Source: Guillardia theta CCMP2712 (Eukaryota; Cryptophyceae; Pyrenomonadales; Geminigeraceae). Taken from it: DNA of 40,289 nucleotides. The DNA lies in NCBI RefSeq assembly GCF_000315625.1, contig NW_005434611.1:384235-424523 (forward strand), given 5' to 3'. This document shows, in pieces, positions 9,043-25,062 of the stretch (positions within the stretch are counted from its first letter, which is position 1; each line of letters opens with the position of its first letter). The notes beneath the pieces were generated by a model. The model did no database searches. It was not told where the DNA came from and saw nothing but the letters and a program-made list of their open reading frames with translations. The position numbers and the translations under genes are program-made.

Positions 9043-11669
9043 CTACGCGTGTCTGCCATACAGCTTGGGGTACATGGTCACCGTCAACATCTTGATCGCC
9101 TCCACGCACTTGCGCCATGCGGCCGCCCACCTGGAAGCAGTGAGGGAGAGAAGAAGGAGAGGCACGTCACATGGGGAGCTGCTTCTTCTTGGAGACAGAC
9201 AAAGCCTTGTCCATCGAGCTAAATAGAATCATCACCTGACCGCACGCTGTCAACGACCTCCACTCCTCCTCCTCCTCCTCCTCCTCCCAATTCACTGACT
9301 TGTTCGAGAGACATATCTGCTTGGTCGAGGGGTTGCAGGACCTGCAAGCTTATGAGTCAGCGATACCAGAAGGAGGAGCGAGGGCAAGGAGGAGGAGGAA
9401 GGAAGAGGAGGAGGAGCGAGGGAGGCAAAAGGGGGGAAGGGGGAAGGAGGAGGACACGGGAGGGGAACCGGAGGAGGGGGACGAGGAGGAGAAGGGGAGG
9501 GGGACGAGAAGGAGCGAGAAGGAGAAGGTTGAGGGGAAAGAGAGGAAGAACAGAGGTCGGGGAGAGGAGGAGAAAGAGAGGAGGAGGGGGGAGGGAGGAG
9601 GAGAAGAGGGTGGGGGAGGGGGAGGAGGAGCGAGCCTTGTCGTTGAGGTCCACGAAAAGATCGCGAACTTCTCGCCATTCCTGGACACTTGATCACGTCG
9701 AGGGTCAAGGAGGTAGCCGCACTCACTTGCAGACCAGAGCCGATCTGAGCGATCGCCTTCATGATGCTGTTGAAGTTGGACTCCAACGCAGCCTATGCCC
9801 TCACACCTCACAACTTTCTCCAGCTGCTCCCCACCAATCCTCCCATCCCCGTCCTCACCTCGTCAGCCTCCCTCTCCTTCTCTCCTCTCCTTCTCTCATC
9901 TCCTTCTCTCATCTCCTCTCTTTCCCCGCAGCATCTCCTCTCACCATCATCTTTCTGGTCGTCTGCATGTGATGAGACCCGGTGCCGGTCCCGAGATGGA
10001 TGCTTCCTCCTCCCCCTCCGCCTGACCAGGCGCCATCCAAGTCTGCGATAGTGCTCTGGCACATGACCGTAACTTGGAGGGGAGGAGCAGGAGGAGGACA
10101 GGAAAACCTTGAAGGAGGAGAGGATGTGCTTCCTAATGTCCGAGAACGTCTCCTTGTCCAGCAGAGCCTCCTTGGCTTGTCGCATCTGCCAGCTGGGCAT
10201 CAGCAGGAGGCTCTTCATCGACTCCCCACCTGGTCGGTGAAGTGAAGGTCCAGCTCCTGACACAGACGTCAGCGAGCTAGTCAAGCGACGTGAAGGCCCA
10301 CCAGCGACTTCTCGCTCCCCCACATCGCCATCACAACCCCCGAGAGAGAGTTCCACTCGCTGCATGCCCGCAAGTCAACCAAGGCAGAAGAAGATGACAA
10401 GTTGTTGAACTTGAAGTCAAGGAGGTTCAGACGCGACTTGAACGTCTCGATCTTGTTGAAACATAAGAAGATCTGAAGGCGGTCACTTGAGCTCCTACAG
10501 CTTGAGATAGATGGATACCATGTGAAGGTACTGTGAAGCAAGTTCCATGGGAAGGCAAAAATCCTCCTGAAGCAGCTGGTGTGAGGGTTGACGGAGCTTT
10601 CAAGCAGAAACCACCTGAATCATCTCCAGGATGGTCTTGGTGAGTAACCTTAAGAGCATCTCACAAGCAAGCGCAGCCATGCCCTCCATCACCTCCCTGA
10701 CGCCCTCACAGCTTGAATCTCCTACACCACCTCGTGACATCCCGACTTCAACCCTCCACCCGCAACTCACCGTCTCCACGTGTTTCATGATTCTTTTGGT
10801 ATTGTTGAATTGTCTCCTCACCGACCGAACCTCCTCGACTATCATCTCCATCGCCTCCTCCTCCCTCTGCCTTACCTGCACTCTCAACATCTCCGAGTTG
10901 TCCTCCACTTCCCTGCCGTCTCCCTGGCAAGTATGCTTCAGCTCGACCCTGGTGAGATTGCTCCCCTGCCTTGCTCAGAGCCTTTCCCAGCAACTCTCTC
11001 ATCACAGTTTCGTCAAAGCTGGAAGCAAGTCAGGACAAGGAAGCGCTATGACTCGCGGCACCTGTAGTACTCTTGTATCATGAACGTCACGTCCCCTGAG
11101 CATCTGAGTCAGCCACTCGCGGGGGATCAGCGACCGTAAGGTTGCCTGGGTACAAGGTGTACAAGGATTGCGTCTAGAAGCAAGAGGTGATCAACACAGA
11201 GGAGACCGCAGACCTAGATCTGTCTGTACCTGGAAGAGAGGAGGAGAGTTGAGCATCGGAGTCAGCCACTCGTAAAGCTGGAATTGCTCATTGCATTCCT
11301 GCCTGCTCGAGCGTGAGCGAACTAGTCAACGACACTTGTCATCGACTACCTGTTGATCCGTCGAGCAACGTTGATGCGCGAGTCATGCGGGTCCACTATG
11401 TTCATGTTGGTCAGGATGTTCTTCAAGAAGGCCTCTTTGTATCGAGCTGCTTCAGCTGCTGTATGCCCGCGAATCCAAACCTGATGAAGGAGGGAGAGCA
11501 GTGAGGAAGCGAGTCGAACAGCGAGAGGATGACTTGCCTTGAAGGCTGCCTCATCTATCTTGATCTTGTCAGTCACGAAGCACTCAAGCACCGTCTCTAC
11601 TCCCGGGATCTCAGCCATCGCTACTTTCAAGTCGGTGCCAACCCACTGGCAAAGAGCTGGAGCTGACAA
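9043..11669 (-). CDS. Multi-exon helical protein, unrecognised; 5' end not found
   Basis: Confident 3' exons: complement(9043..9130, 9171..9235, 9300..9341), in phase and ending TAG, preceded by an exon whose 5' end is 9680 and whose donor is either GTGGAC or a GC donor (AAG|GCTCGC). Confident 5' exons lie around 11538-11669 and 11350-11480, joined by an intron with donor AAG|GCAAGT and acceptor AG at 11481. Between them are exon-like blocks rich in amphipathic helix: FDETVMRELLGKALSKA, REVMEGMAALACEMLLRLL, FNKIETFKSRLNLLDFKFN and QAKEALLDKETFSDIRKHIL. No catalytic motif or family was recognised. Several internal junctions are ambiguous. Upstream exons may lie beyond the minisatellite at 11.7-12.05 kb. 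Confidence 0.5.
9360..9640. repeat. Purine-rich GGAGGA/GGGGAG microsatellite in an intron
   Basis: About 280 bp of degenerate GGA, GGGA and GAGG repeats, pyrimidine-rich on the sense (minus) strand. It fills the intron between two exons of the unrecognised helical-protein gene. The long frames across it on both strands are low complexity. Confidence 0.75.
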
Positions 11670-11699
11670 AGCGAAGACAAGCCGAGGCGATGAGAGGTG

Positions 11700-12055
11700 T
11701 GTCTACAACAGATGATAGATGAGAAATGAGAAATGAGAGGTGTGTCTAGAACAGATGATAGATGATAGATGAGAAATGAGAGGTGTGTCTACAACAGATG
11801 ATAGATGATAGATGATAGATGAGAGGTGTGTCTAGAACAGATGATAGATGATAGATGATAGATGAGAGGTGTGTCTACAACAGATGATAGATGATAGATG
11901 AGAAATGAGAGGTGTGTCTAGAACAGATGATAGATGATAGATGATAGATGAGAGGTATGTCTACAACAGATGATAGATGATAGATGAGAGATGAGAGGTG
12001 TGTCTAGAACAGATGATAGATGATAGATGATAGATGAGAGGTATGTCTACAACAG
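11700..12055. repeat. Minisatellite of GATGATAGATGAGAGGTGTGTCTA(G/C)AAC-type units
   Basis: Six to seven imperfect units of about 40-60 bp. Each unit combines a variable number of GATGATA repeats with the constant block GAGAGGTGTGTCTAGAAC or its CTACAAC variant. It lies just 5' of the first exon seen for the minus-strand helical-protein gene, so it is intron or upstream flank. The alternation of TCTAGAAC and TCTACAAC between units suggests higher-order duplication. Confidence 0.85.
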
Positions 12056-12224
12056 ATGAGAGTTTTCTTTTCCCTGCCTTCCATTTCGCTCGTTCATCTT
12101 TCTCCTTGATCTTTTAGTTAAGTGGAGACAAGCAAGGAGCGAGCTAGCCTAGTAGGCAGGAAAGGAAAAGCATGAGTCCGCCTCGGCAAGAGACTAAAAG
12201 AAAGATTGTGGCAGCGAAACTCGG

Positions 12225-12345
12225 AAAACGCCCGCGGCCGCCGGGCCGGCCCGGGCCGGCCCGGGCCGGCCCGGCCTTCGACTCTCAGCCTTCGACGGGT
12301 CCGATAAGATTACTCAAAGTTAACTGATAGTCCCCGGTAGTATTT
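12225..12345. repeat. GC-rich CCGGGCC repeat, left edge of the retroelement mosaic
   Basis: Tandem GGCCGGCCC palindromic units (12237-12275) followed by a less GC-rich arm containing ATTACTCAAAGTTAAC. The reverse complement of that last motif recurs near 39773 beside similar GC-rich sequence, and related blocks occur at 26570-26680, 33520-33890 and 39635-40135. I take these as one repeat family of unknown type. Confidence 0.5.
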
Positions 12346-12414
12346 TATTTAAGCATTTTATATAGTACTCTCCCAGCTGGAAACATTTCGGAAGTTTGAA
12401 ACTCGGAGTGACCA

Positions 12415-12885
12415 GTCGACACCACTAGCCTGATCCAGGCGCCGTGATCAAGCGCTACAGCTCCCTTGTTCCTGCTTGTTTTGCTTGAGGCACTTTTTAC
12501 CTTCTGCCAGTAAATCTTCTCTACCCCTCTCTAGTAATCCTGCAGCTTTCAAGCTCTACTGCAAACACATACTCCAAGGCCCGGGTCCTCTCCAAGGGGT
12601 CCTCTCCAAGGGAGCTCATAAACCTGGTCTCCGGCCCACCGTTATCGGGTCCGCACACCGTCGACTCGCGACGAAGCTTGCTTTGGCAGCGATTCGCTCA
12701 TTTCTTGACCAGCACTTCAACCCGGCGTCTGCGCTCCTGCCTCGACAAAGTGGCAACCCGAGGACGAGCTCGCGGTGATGAGGAGGACGTCGCGAACCCC
12801 ACAGTGCTGGTGAGTTTGGATGCAAAGAACGCCTTCAACTCCCTCGACCGCCCGGCCAGGCTCTCTTCGGCGGCGGGTCTGCTGA
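12415..12885 (+). pseudogene. Deleted reverse-transcriptase fragment of the non-LTR element
   Basis: Matches the plus-strand copy from about 18024 to 18555 with several internal deletions and a replacement. Recognisable blocks are the GLRP.VIGSAHRRLATKLAL region and the catalytic segment LDAKNAFNSLD. Near 12460-12510 a piece of the element's own 3' tail replaces the sequence normally present. Frames are broken, so this is a dead copy. Confidence 0.85.
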
Positions 12886-13472
12886 CAGTTGCCAGCAGTG
12901 CTGGTTACTTTTGGTCTTGTATTTTTGTGTGTGTTTGTGCCGCTTAGCTTCTCGCTGTGCGCTGTGTGCATGCGGCTGCTGAATGTTTACTCGCAGAAGG
13001 TAAAACTTGTGCCTCAAGCAAACGAAAGCACCAGCTATGAGGAGTTTTACTCGCATAAGGGAAAAAGTGCCTCAAGCAAAAGAAAGCATGAACAAGCTAA
13101 CACCAGCGGAATAGAGTTTAACACCATGCAGGTTTAGCTTGTTCCTGCTTTGTTTTGCTTAAGGCACTTTTTACCTTCTGCGAGTAAACATCGAAGCCTG
13201 AGTCATGTGAGTTTTACTCGCAGAAGGTAAAAAGTGCCTCAAGCAAAAGATTATATAGGATTTACTGGCAGAAGGTAAAAAAGTGCCTCAAGCAAAACAA
13301 AGCAGGAACAAGCTGAACCGTGGGAGACGGATTTACTGGCAGAAGGTAAAAAGTGCCTCAAGCAAAACAAAGCAGGAACAAGCTAAACCTGCTTGCACAC
13401 AGCGCACAGCGAGAAGCTGCACAAACACACACAAAACACAAGCCCGAAAAGAACCAGCACTGCTGGCTCTTG
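12886..13472. repeat. Cluster of nested retroelement 3'-tail fragments in both orientations
   Basis: At least six copies of the tail motif lie here. In sense orientation the tail reads TTGAGGCACTTTTTACC then TTCTGCCAGTAAATCCTATA; most copies here are reversed. Two end types occur: (G)CCAGTAAATCC(TATA), and a variant with GCGAGTAAAACTC or GCGAGTAAACAT. Copies start at differing internal points, as 5'-truncated insertions would. No coding capacity. Confidence 0.8.
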
Positions 13473-13741
13473 TGTCCAGCCTCCCTCCGTCCGCTGCCCC
13501 AGGCGCCGACCCCCGGGCAACGCCGCCGCTCCTTGTCGGCGGCTGCCCTTTCTCCGTCCGCGGCCGCCCGCTTTGTGGCGGCAGCGGACGTCTCGACTGA
13601 CAGTGGTCAGTCGGCTGCCTCCGGGTATCGCGTCTAAGGGATTTTATTCCTCCTGCTTGCTCCTGCTGCTTGTTGCTTGATTGCTTGACCCTTAGGCTGC
13701 TTGTCTGCGCGGCTTCGCGCTTGGGCTGGCGCTGCCGCGTC
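13473..13741 (+). pseudogene. 3' end of a plus-strand element copy (C-terminal codons, stop, 3' UTR)
   Basis: Encodes the Ala/Ser-rich last part of the element protein, ending in SGYRV and TAA (13635-13637), then the first 100 bases of the 3' UTR, including TTGCTTGATTGCTTGACC. It breaks off at CTGCCGCGTCTG, where a reversed tail copy is inserted. It is truncated at its 5' side. Confidence 0.75.
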
Positions 13742-14040
13742 TGGAAGCCCATGATGGATTTACTGGCAGAAGGTAAAAAGTGCCTCAAGCAAAACAAAGA
13801 AGGAACAAGCTAAACCTCCTGGCACACAGCGCACAGCGAGAAGCTGCACAATCACACACAAAACACAAGCCCGAAAAGAACCAGCACTGCTGCGGACGTC
13901 CGATCTCGACTGACAGTGGTCAGTCGGCTGCCTCCGGGTATCGCGTCTAAGGGATTTTATTCCTCCTGCATGCTCCCGGTGCTGCTTGTTGCTTGATTGC
14001 TTGACCCTTAGGCTGCTTGTCTGCGCGGCTTCGCGCTTTT
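13742..14040. repeat. Reversed tail copy followed by a second plus-strand 3' UTR fragment
   Basis: 13753-13895 is a minus-oriented tail of about 140 bp. It joins directly to a plus-oriented fragment (about 13896-14036) carrying the last codons, the stop and the start of the 3' UTR, which is then interrupted by the tail end of the long minus copy. The alternation shows repeated insertion of the element into its own 3' end. Confidence 0.7.
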
Positions 14041-20204
<6,164 letters not shown>

Positions 20205-20275
20205 CGATTCGGTCGATGCTGAATGGAGGCTGGGTCTTCAGAGCGTCATCGATACAGTGGGGGATCCTCGTTCTC

Positions 20276-20375
20276 NNNNNNNNNNNNNNNNNNNNNNNNN
20301 NNNNNNNNNNNNNNNNNNNNNNNNNNNNNNNNNNNNNNNNNNNNNNNNNNNNNNNNNNNNNNNNNNNNNNNNNNN
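20276..20375. other. Assembly gap (100 N)
   Basis: Exactly 100 N, the usual placeholder for a gap of unknown size. It interrupts the plus-strand retroelement copy within the segment before the nuclease-like domain. Sequence just before it carries several extra G residues relative to the other copies, consistent with a low-quality read end. Confidence 0.95.
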
Positions 20376-20575
20376 GCGTCTGGGTGCCAGCAGTGCTGAT
20401 TCTTTTCGGGCTTGTGTTTTGTGTGTGTTTGTGCAGCTTCTCGCTGTGGACTGTGTGCCTGCCGGTTCAGCTTGTTCATGCTTTGTTTTGCTTGAGGCAC
20501 TTTTTACCTTCTGCCAGTAAATCCTATACCCCTCCATGCCGCACTTTTTACCTTCTGCCAGTAAATCCTATAGCA
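20376..20575 (+). repeat. Two successive retroelement 3' tails, plus orientation
   Basis: 20376-20527 is the last 150 bp of the 3' UTR, ending GCCAGTAAATCCTATA. After 12 bases of element coding sequence (CCCCTCCATGCC) a second, 32-bp tail (about 20540-20571) ends in the same AATCCTATA. Both interrupt the C-terminal coding region near the codons for the segment after KIRKHR. Confidence 0.8.
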
Positions 20576-21580
20576 GCATGTTGCAGCGTCTGAGAAGATT
20601 CGCAAACATCGCGCTGCATATGCCATGACTACTCCTCCTCGAGCGTTCATCCCTCTTGCCATCTCGACGGACGGTATAGGATTTACTGGCAGAAGGTAAA
20701 ACGGTACCCTGCATCCTGACACCCTCCGCTTCATCTGGTATCTCGCGGACATCATTGCTCAGCGCTCAATGCCTCTTGAGGATGCGGCGTTTGGTCGGCA
20801 CTTCGTGCCTGATGACGGACCTGCTGCTGAGGTCTTGGCTCGCAAACGCGCCGCCACCTATCAGCGCCTCACCATGCAGCTGACGCTGGAGGCGCTCTTG
20901 TCTGGTGCGAGGCGCATGACGCCCTTGCGGGCGCAAGCACTTCTCGAGCCAGAGGACAGCTCCTCCTCGGACTTTGTCGAGTCGCCCGAGGAGTCTTCGC
21001 CGGAGGTCTCCGACTCCGATGGGGGACACCCTTCGAGTGGCCCCGACGATCGGCGCGGAGCTGGCGAGGCGTCTCCGTCCCTCACTGTGACGTCGGGTGC
21101 CTCCGGAGAGCTCGACACCACTGGGGTGCTTGCTGCTGGTCCGAGCTCGCCTGCTTCCTCCCCGGCATCGGTCGGGTCACGCCGGTCCTTGGGCATTGCC
21201 GCGGCGTCGCCGCCGTCACGGGCGGCTACCACTGACTTGGCTACCGCTGACTCGGAGGCTAGCGAGGAGGACTACCTCGAGCGGTACCGTGTTCCTGCGT
21301 CCAGCCTCCCTCCGTCCGCTGCCCCAGGCGGACCCCCGGGCAACGCCGGCTCCTTGTCGGCGGCTGCCCTTTCTCCGTCCGCGGCCGCCCGCTTTGTGGC
21401 GGCAGCGGACGTCTCGACTGACAGTGGTCAGTCGGCTGCCTCCGGGTATCGCGTCTAAGGGATTTTCTTCCTCCTGCTTGCTCCTGCTGCTTGTTGCTTG
21501 ATTGCTTGACCCTTAGGCTGCTTGTCGGTACGGTCTGCGCGGCTTCGCGCTTGGGCTGGCGCTGCCGCGTCTGAAGTATA
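20576..21580 (+). CDS. C-terminal part of the plus-strand retroelement protein and its 3' UTR
   Basis: Resumes the element protein after the gap: LRRFANIALHMP frame sequence, then RAFIPLAIS and, past a 24-bp nested insertion, TLRFIWYLADIIAQ, an acidic Ser/Glu/Asp-rich disordered region and an Ala/Ser-rich end SGYRV with TAA at 21456-21458. The preceding segment in the sister copies (KGDIHIPG...ADVTLVHPY) plus RAFIPLAI resembles the PD-(D/E)XK-like domain found C-terminal to RT in several protist elements; that assignment is inference. The 3' UTR runs to about 21579, where the tail of the next, inverted copy begins. Confidence 0.75.
20671..20706 (-). mobile_element. 24-bp retroelement tail insertion with 6-bp target duplication
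   Basis: The sister copies read GACGGACGGTACCCTG here. In this copy ACGGTA is present twice (20671-20676 and 20701-20706), flanking 24 bp that match the reversed terminal bases of the element's 3' tail. A 6-bp target-site duplication around a 24-bp insert is direct evidence of a transposition event that kept only the extreme 3' end. Confidence 0.85.
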
Positions 21581-21582
21581 GG

Positions 21583-24447
21583 ATTTACTGGCAGAAGATA
21601 AAAAGTGCCTCAAGCAAAACAAAGAAGGAACAAGCTGAACCGGCAGGCACACAGTCCACAGCGAGAAGCTGCACAATCACACACAAAACACAAGCCCGAA
21701 AAGAACCAGCACTGCTGGCACCCAGACGCGGCAGCGCCAGCCCAAGCGCGAAGCCGCGCAGACAAGCAGCCTAAGGGTCAAGCAATCAAGCAACAAGCAG
21801 CAGGAGCATGCAGGAGGAAGAAAATCCCTTAGACGCGATACCCGGAGGCAGCCGACTGACCACTGTCAGTCGAGACGTCCGCTGCCGCCACAAAGCGGGC
21901 GGCCGCGGACGGAGAAAGGGCAGCCGCCGACAAGGAGCCGGCGCTGCCCGGGTGTCCGCCTGGGGCAGCGGACGGAGGGAGGCTGGACACATGAACACGG
22001 TACCGCTCGAGGTAGTCCTCCTCGCTAGCCTCCGAGTCAGCGGTAGCCAAGTCAGTGGTAGCCGCCCGTGACAGCGGCGACGCCGCGGCAATGCCCAAGG
22101 ACCGGCGTGACCCGACCGATGCCGGGGAGGAAGCAGGCGAGCTCGGACCAGCAGCAAGCACCCCAGTGGTGTCGAGCTCTCCGGAGGCACCCGACGTCAC
22201 AGTGAGGGACGGAGACGACGGAGACGCCTCGCCAGCTCCGCGCCGATCGTCGGGGCCACTCGAAGGGTGTCCCCCATCGGAGTCGGAGACTCCTCGGGCG
22301 ACTCGACAAAGTCCGAGGAGGAGCTGTCCTCTGGCTCGAGAAGTGCTTGCGCCCGCAAGGGCGTCATGCCCGCAAGGGCGTCATGCGCCTCGCACCAGAC
22401 AAGAGCGCTTCCAGCGTCAGCTGCATGGTGAGGCGCTGATAGGACCTCAGCAGCAGGGCCGTCATCAGGCACAAAGTGCCGACCAAACGCCGCATCCTCA
22501 AGAGGCATTGAGCGCTGAGCAATGATGTCCGCGAGATACCAGATGAAGCGGAGGGTGTCAGGATGCAGGGTACCGTCCGTCGAGATGGCAAGAGGGATGA
22601 ACGCTCGAGGAGGAGTAGTCATGGCATATGCAGCGCGATGTTTGCGAATCTTCTCAGACGCTGCAAGGTTGACCTCCCCCCACTTGGTCAGGTCGGCAGA
22701 GCTACCAATGTAAGGTATAGGATGTAAGGGTGGACCAACGTCACGTCCGCCATCAAGCCCTCGTACTGCTCGGACCCTCGATCGCGGATTCCAGGAATGT
22801 GGATATCGCCCTTCATCTTGCGGCCATGAGGATGGGAGGGTACCTGCCGTCGAGAACGAGGATCCCCCACTGTATCGATGACGCTCTGAAGACCAGCTTC
22901 GTTCAGCATCGACCGAATCGTACGAGTAAGGTTGTCATGCGCCGTGGGAAGCTTGGAGGATCGGCGTTTGCAGGTCTGGAGATGATGTGCAGCAACGGAG
23001 GGATCGAGCTCGCGCTGACATCCATCACATTTCGTCGGACACTGGCAGATCGGCATGCCATGGAGATAGCAGTCGAGCATCTGAGCATAGCGGTGCGGGA
23101 AGGCCTTGAGGGGGTAGTAGCTCGAGACTCGCATCGGAGAGTGGCTCAGGTCTCGCTCAGGAAAATGAGCGAAGATGGTAGACTGCAAGACCCTATCCTG
23201 CGACTTGAGCGAGTGTGTCCTGCGGCTGTGCAAGGTGAGGATATCACGCTGCTGATCGGTCAGCGCAGCGCGAGCATGCACATGGCGAGGGAAGACGCGC
23301 ATGACAAGAGGAGTCACATTTCGCTGCGCAGGGGGAGGAATGAAGTGCTCATGAGACGAGTCGACGAGAGCGCGCAAACCAGGGATGTGTACCACAGATG
23401 CCGGGGGGCGTCCTGCGTCATCAGGCACAGCAGCCGGGGCAGGTGGGATCGCCGCGCCATCTGCAGCCGGTGCAGGAGCCTTGACACGACGGTAGAGGAT
23501 CGCTCCAGCATTATGAACGAAGTCGTGCGCCTCAACGAAGAAGGTCGCCAGAGGATGCTTCTGGGCACGGAGAGATCTCGAGCAGTGAACGTCCAGGCTA
23601 TGAGGAGAGGGCAAGGTCCGGGACATGGGCTGGTCAGAGTACCAAGCGAGGAAGCGAGCGATAGCCGTATAGTAAACAGCGGGGTGTAGACCCTCAGAGG
23701 GCGTGAACTCGTCCCCTCCCCGACTATGCGGAAGCTCCCGCTTGAACCTCGCAAACTCTAGCAGGTCGGGATGCGCGGCGAGGTACTGCGAGGAAGGCCA
23801 GCGGTGGTATTTCTCAAGCGCCAGGTGGACAGAGAGGTCAAAGCGACGAATCTGTGATTGGACCCGCGGGAGAAACGGAGAAGACCCCTGGAGGAAGAAG
23901 CGCAGCTTCTGGAGATGGCTCGCCCTCACCAGCGTCTTGAACATGAAGCCATGCTGGACGAGCCCGAGCTTCGAGAGCTCTTCGTTGAGGGTAGAAACCT
24001 TCGCTCGGAGCTGACTAGCATGAAATCCATCCGTGCCGATAGGCAGGCCGCCAAGTGTAATCCCGCCAGTGACGACCTCGAAGTGAAGAAGTTGAGTCTT
24101 GAGACGGCGCTTAAGGCTCTTCTTCAGCTGCGAGAGATCAGGGTGTTGATGCCAGGAGCTTGTGTTTTGTGTGTGTTTGTGCAGCTTCTCTCTAGCTTCA
24201 GATCAGCTAACATGTACTTCTTCATAGCGGACGTAGCTGCAACGGCATCCTCGAGTGGACCGACAAGCACGACGTTGTCAGCATAGGCCAAGACTCGAAC
24301 AGAGGGAAAAGCTCTGCGATATGGAGGAGCAGGGGGTGGATACTGTGGCAGAAAAATACGCTGGAGGGGACATCGCCCTGACAGACGCCCGAGGTACACT
24401 GAACGGAGGCTGACTGACTTTTGTGAAAGAGTCGAAGGTCAGCAGAG
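21583..24447 (-). mobile_element. Second long minus-strand retroelement copy, internally rearranged
   Basis: Contains in reverse the 3' tail and 3' UTR (21583-21834), the C-terminal acidic region (21835-22622, with small deletions and a duplicated GCCCGCAAGGGCGTCAT block near 22350-22385) and the RT back to about residue 290 of the plus copy. Differences from the first minus copy: loss of about 15 bp near 22665, a short insertion near 22715, and a 32-bp patch at 24159-24190 where tail sequence in plus orientation replaces 33 bp of RT coding sequence. One base lost near 24310 breaks the frame. It lacks the N-terminal third. Confidence 0.8.
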
Positions 24448-25062
24448 TCTGTCTAAGGGATTTTATTCCTCCTGCATGCTCCTGCTGCTTGTTAATCCTA
24501 TGACTGCTCGGACCCTCGATCGCGGATGCCAGGGATGTGGATATCGCCCTTCATCTTTCGGCCATGAGGATGGGAGGGTACCTGCCGTCGAGAACGAGGA
24601 TCCCCCACTGTATCGATGACGCTCTGAAGACCAGCTTCGTTCAGCATCGACCGAATCGTACGAGTAAGGTTGTCATGCGCCGTGGGAAGCTTGGAGGATC
24701 GGCGTTTGCAGGTCTGGAGATGATGTGCAGCAACGGAGGGATCGAGCTCGCGCTGACATCCATCACATTTCGTCGGACACTGGCAGATCGGCATGCCATG
24801 GCTGAGATAGCAGTCGAGCATCTGAGCATAGCGGTGCGGGAAGGCCTTGAGGGGGTAGTAGCTCGAGACTCGCATCGGAGAGTGGCTCAGGTCACGCTCA
24901 GGAAAATGAGCGAAGATGGTAGACGCGAAGCCGCGCAGACAAGCAGCCGAAGGGTCAAGCAATCAAGCAACAAGCAGCAGGAGCATGCAGGAGGAAGAAA
25001 ATCCCTTAGACGCGATACCCGGAGGCAGCCGACTGACCACTGTCAGTCGAGACGTCCGCTGC
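24448..25062. mobile_element. Chimeric retroelement fragments
   Basis: 24448-24490 is plus-oriented start of the 3' UTR joined to the terminal AATCCTAT. 24502-24926 is a minus-oriented RT C-terminal fragment including the Cys/His cluster, with a 3-bp insertion near 24801. It is fused at 24927 to minus-oriented 3' UTR and C-terminal codons (to about 25062). Segments that are distant in the intact element are adjacent here. Confidence 0.75.

Noticed and set aside
8486-9130. Pro/Ser/Leu-rich frames on both strands
   Set aside because: They are driven by the GGGA/GGCGGA microsatellite and show no domain.
12960-13460. Regularly repeated 30-60-bp units as a CRISPR array
   Set aside because: The units vary in length and orientation, spacers are not uniform, and the window is eukaryotic.
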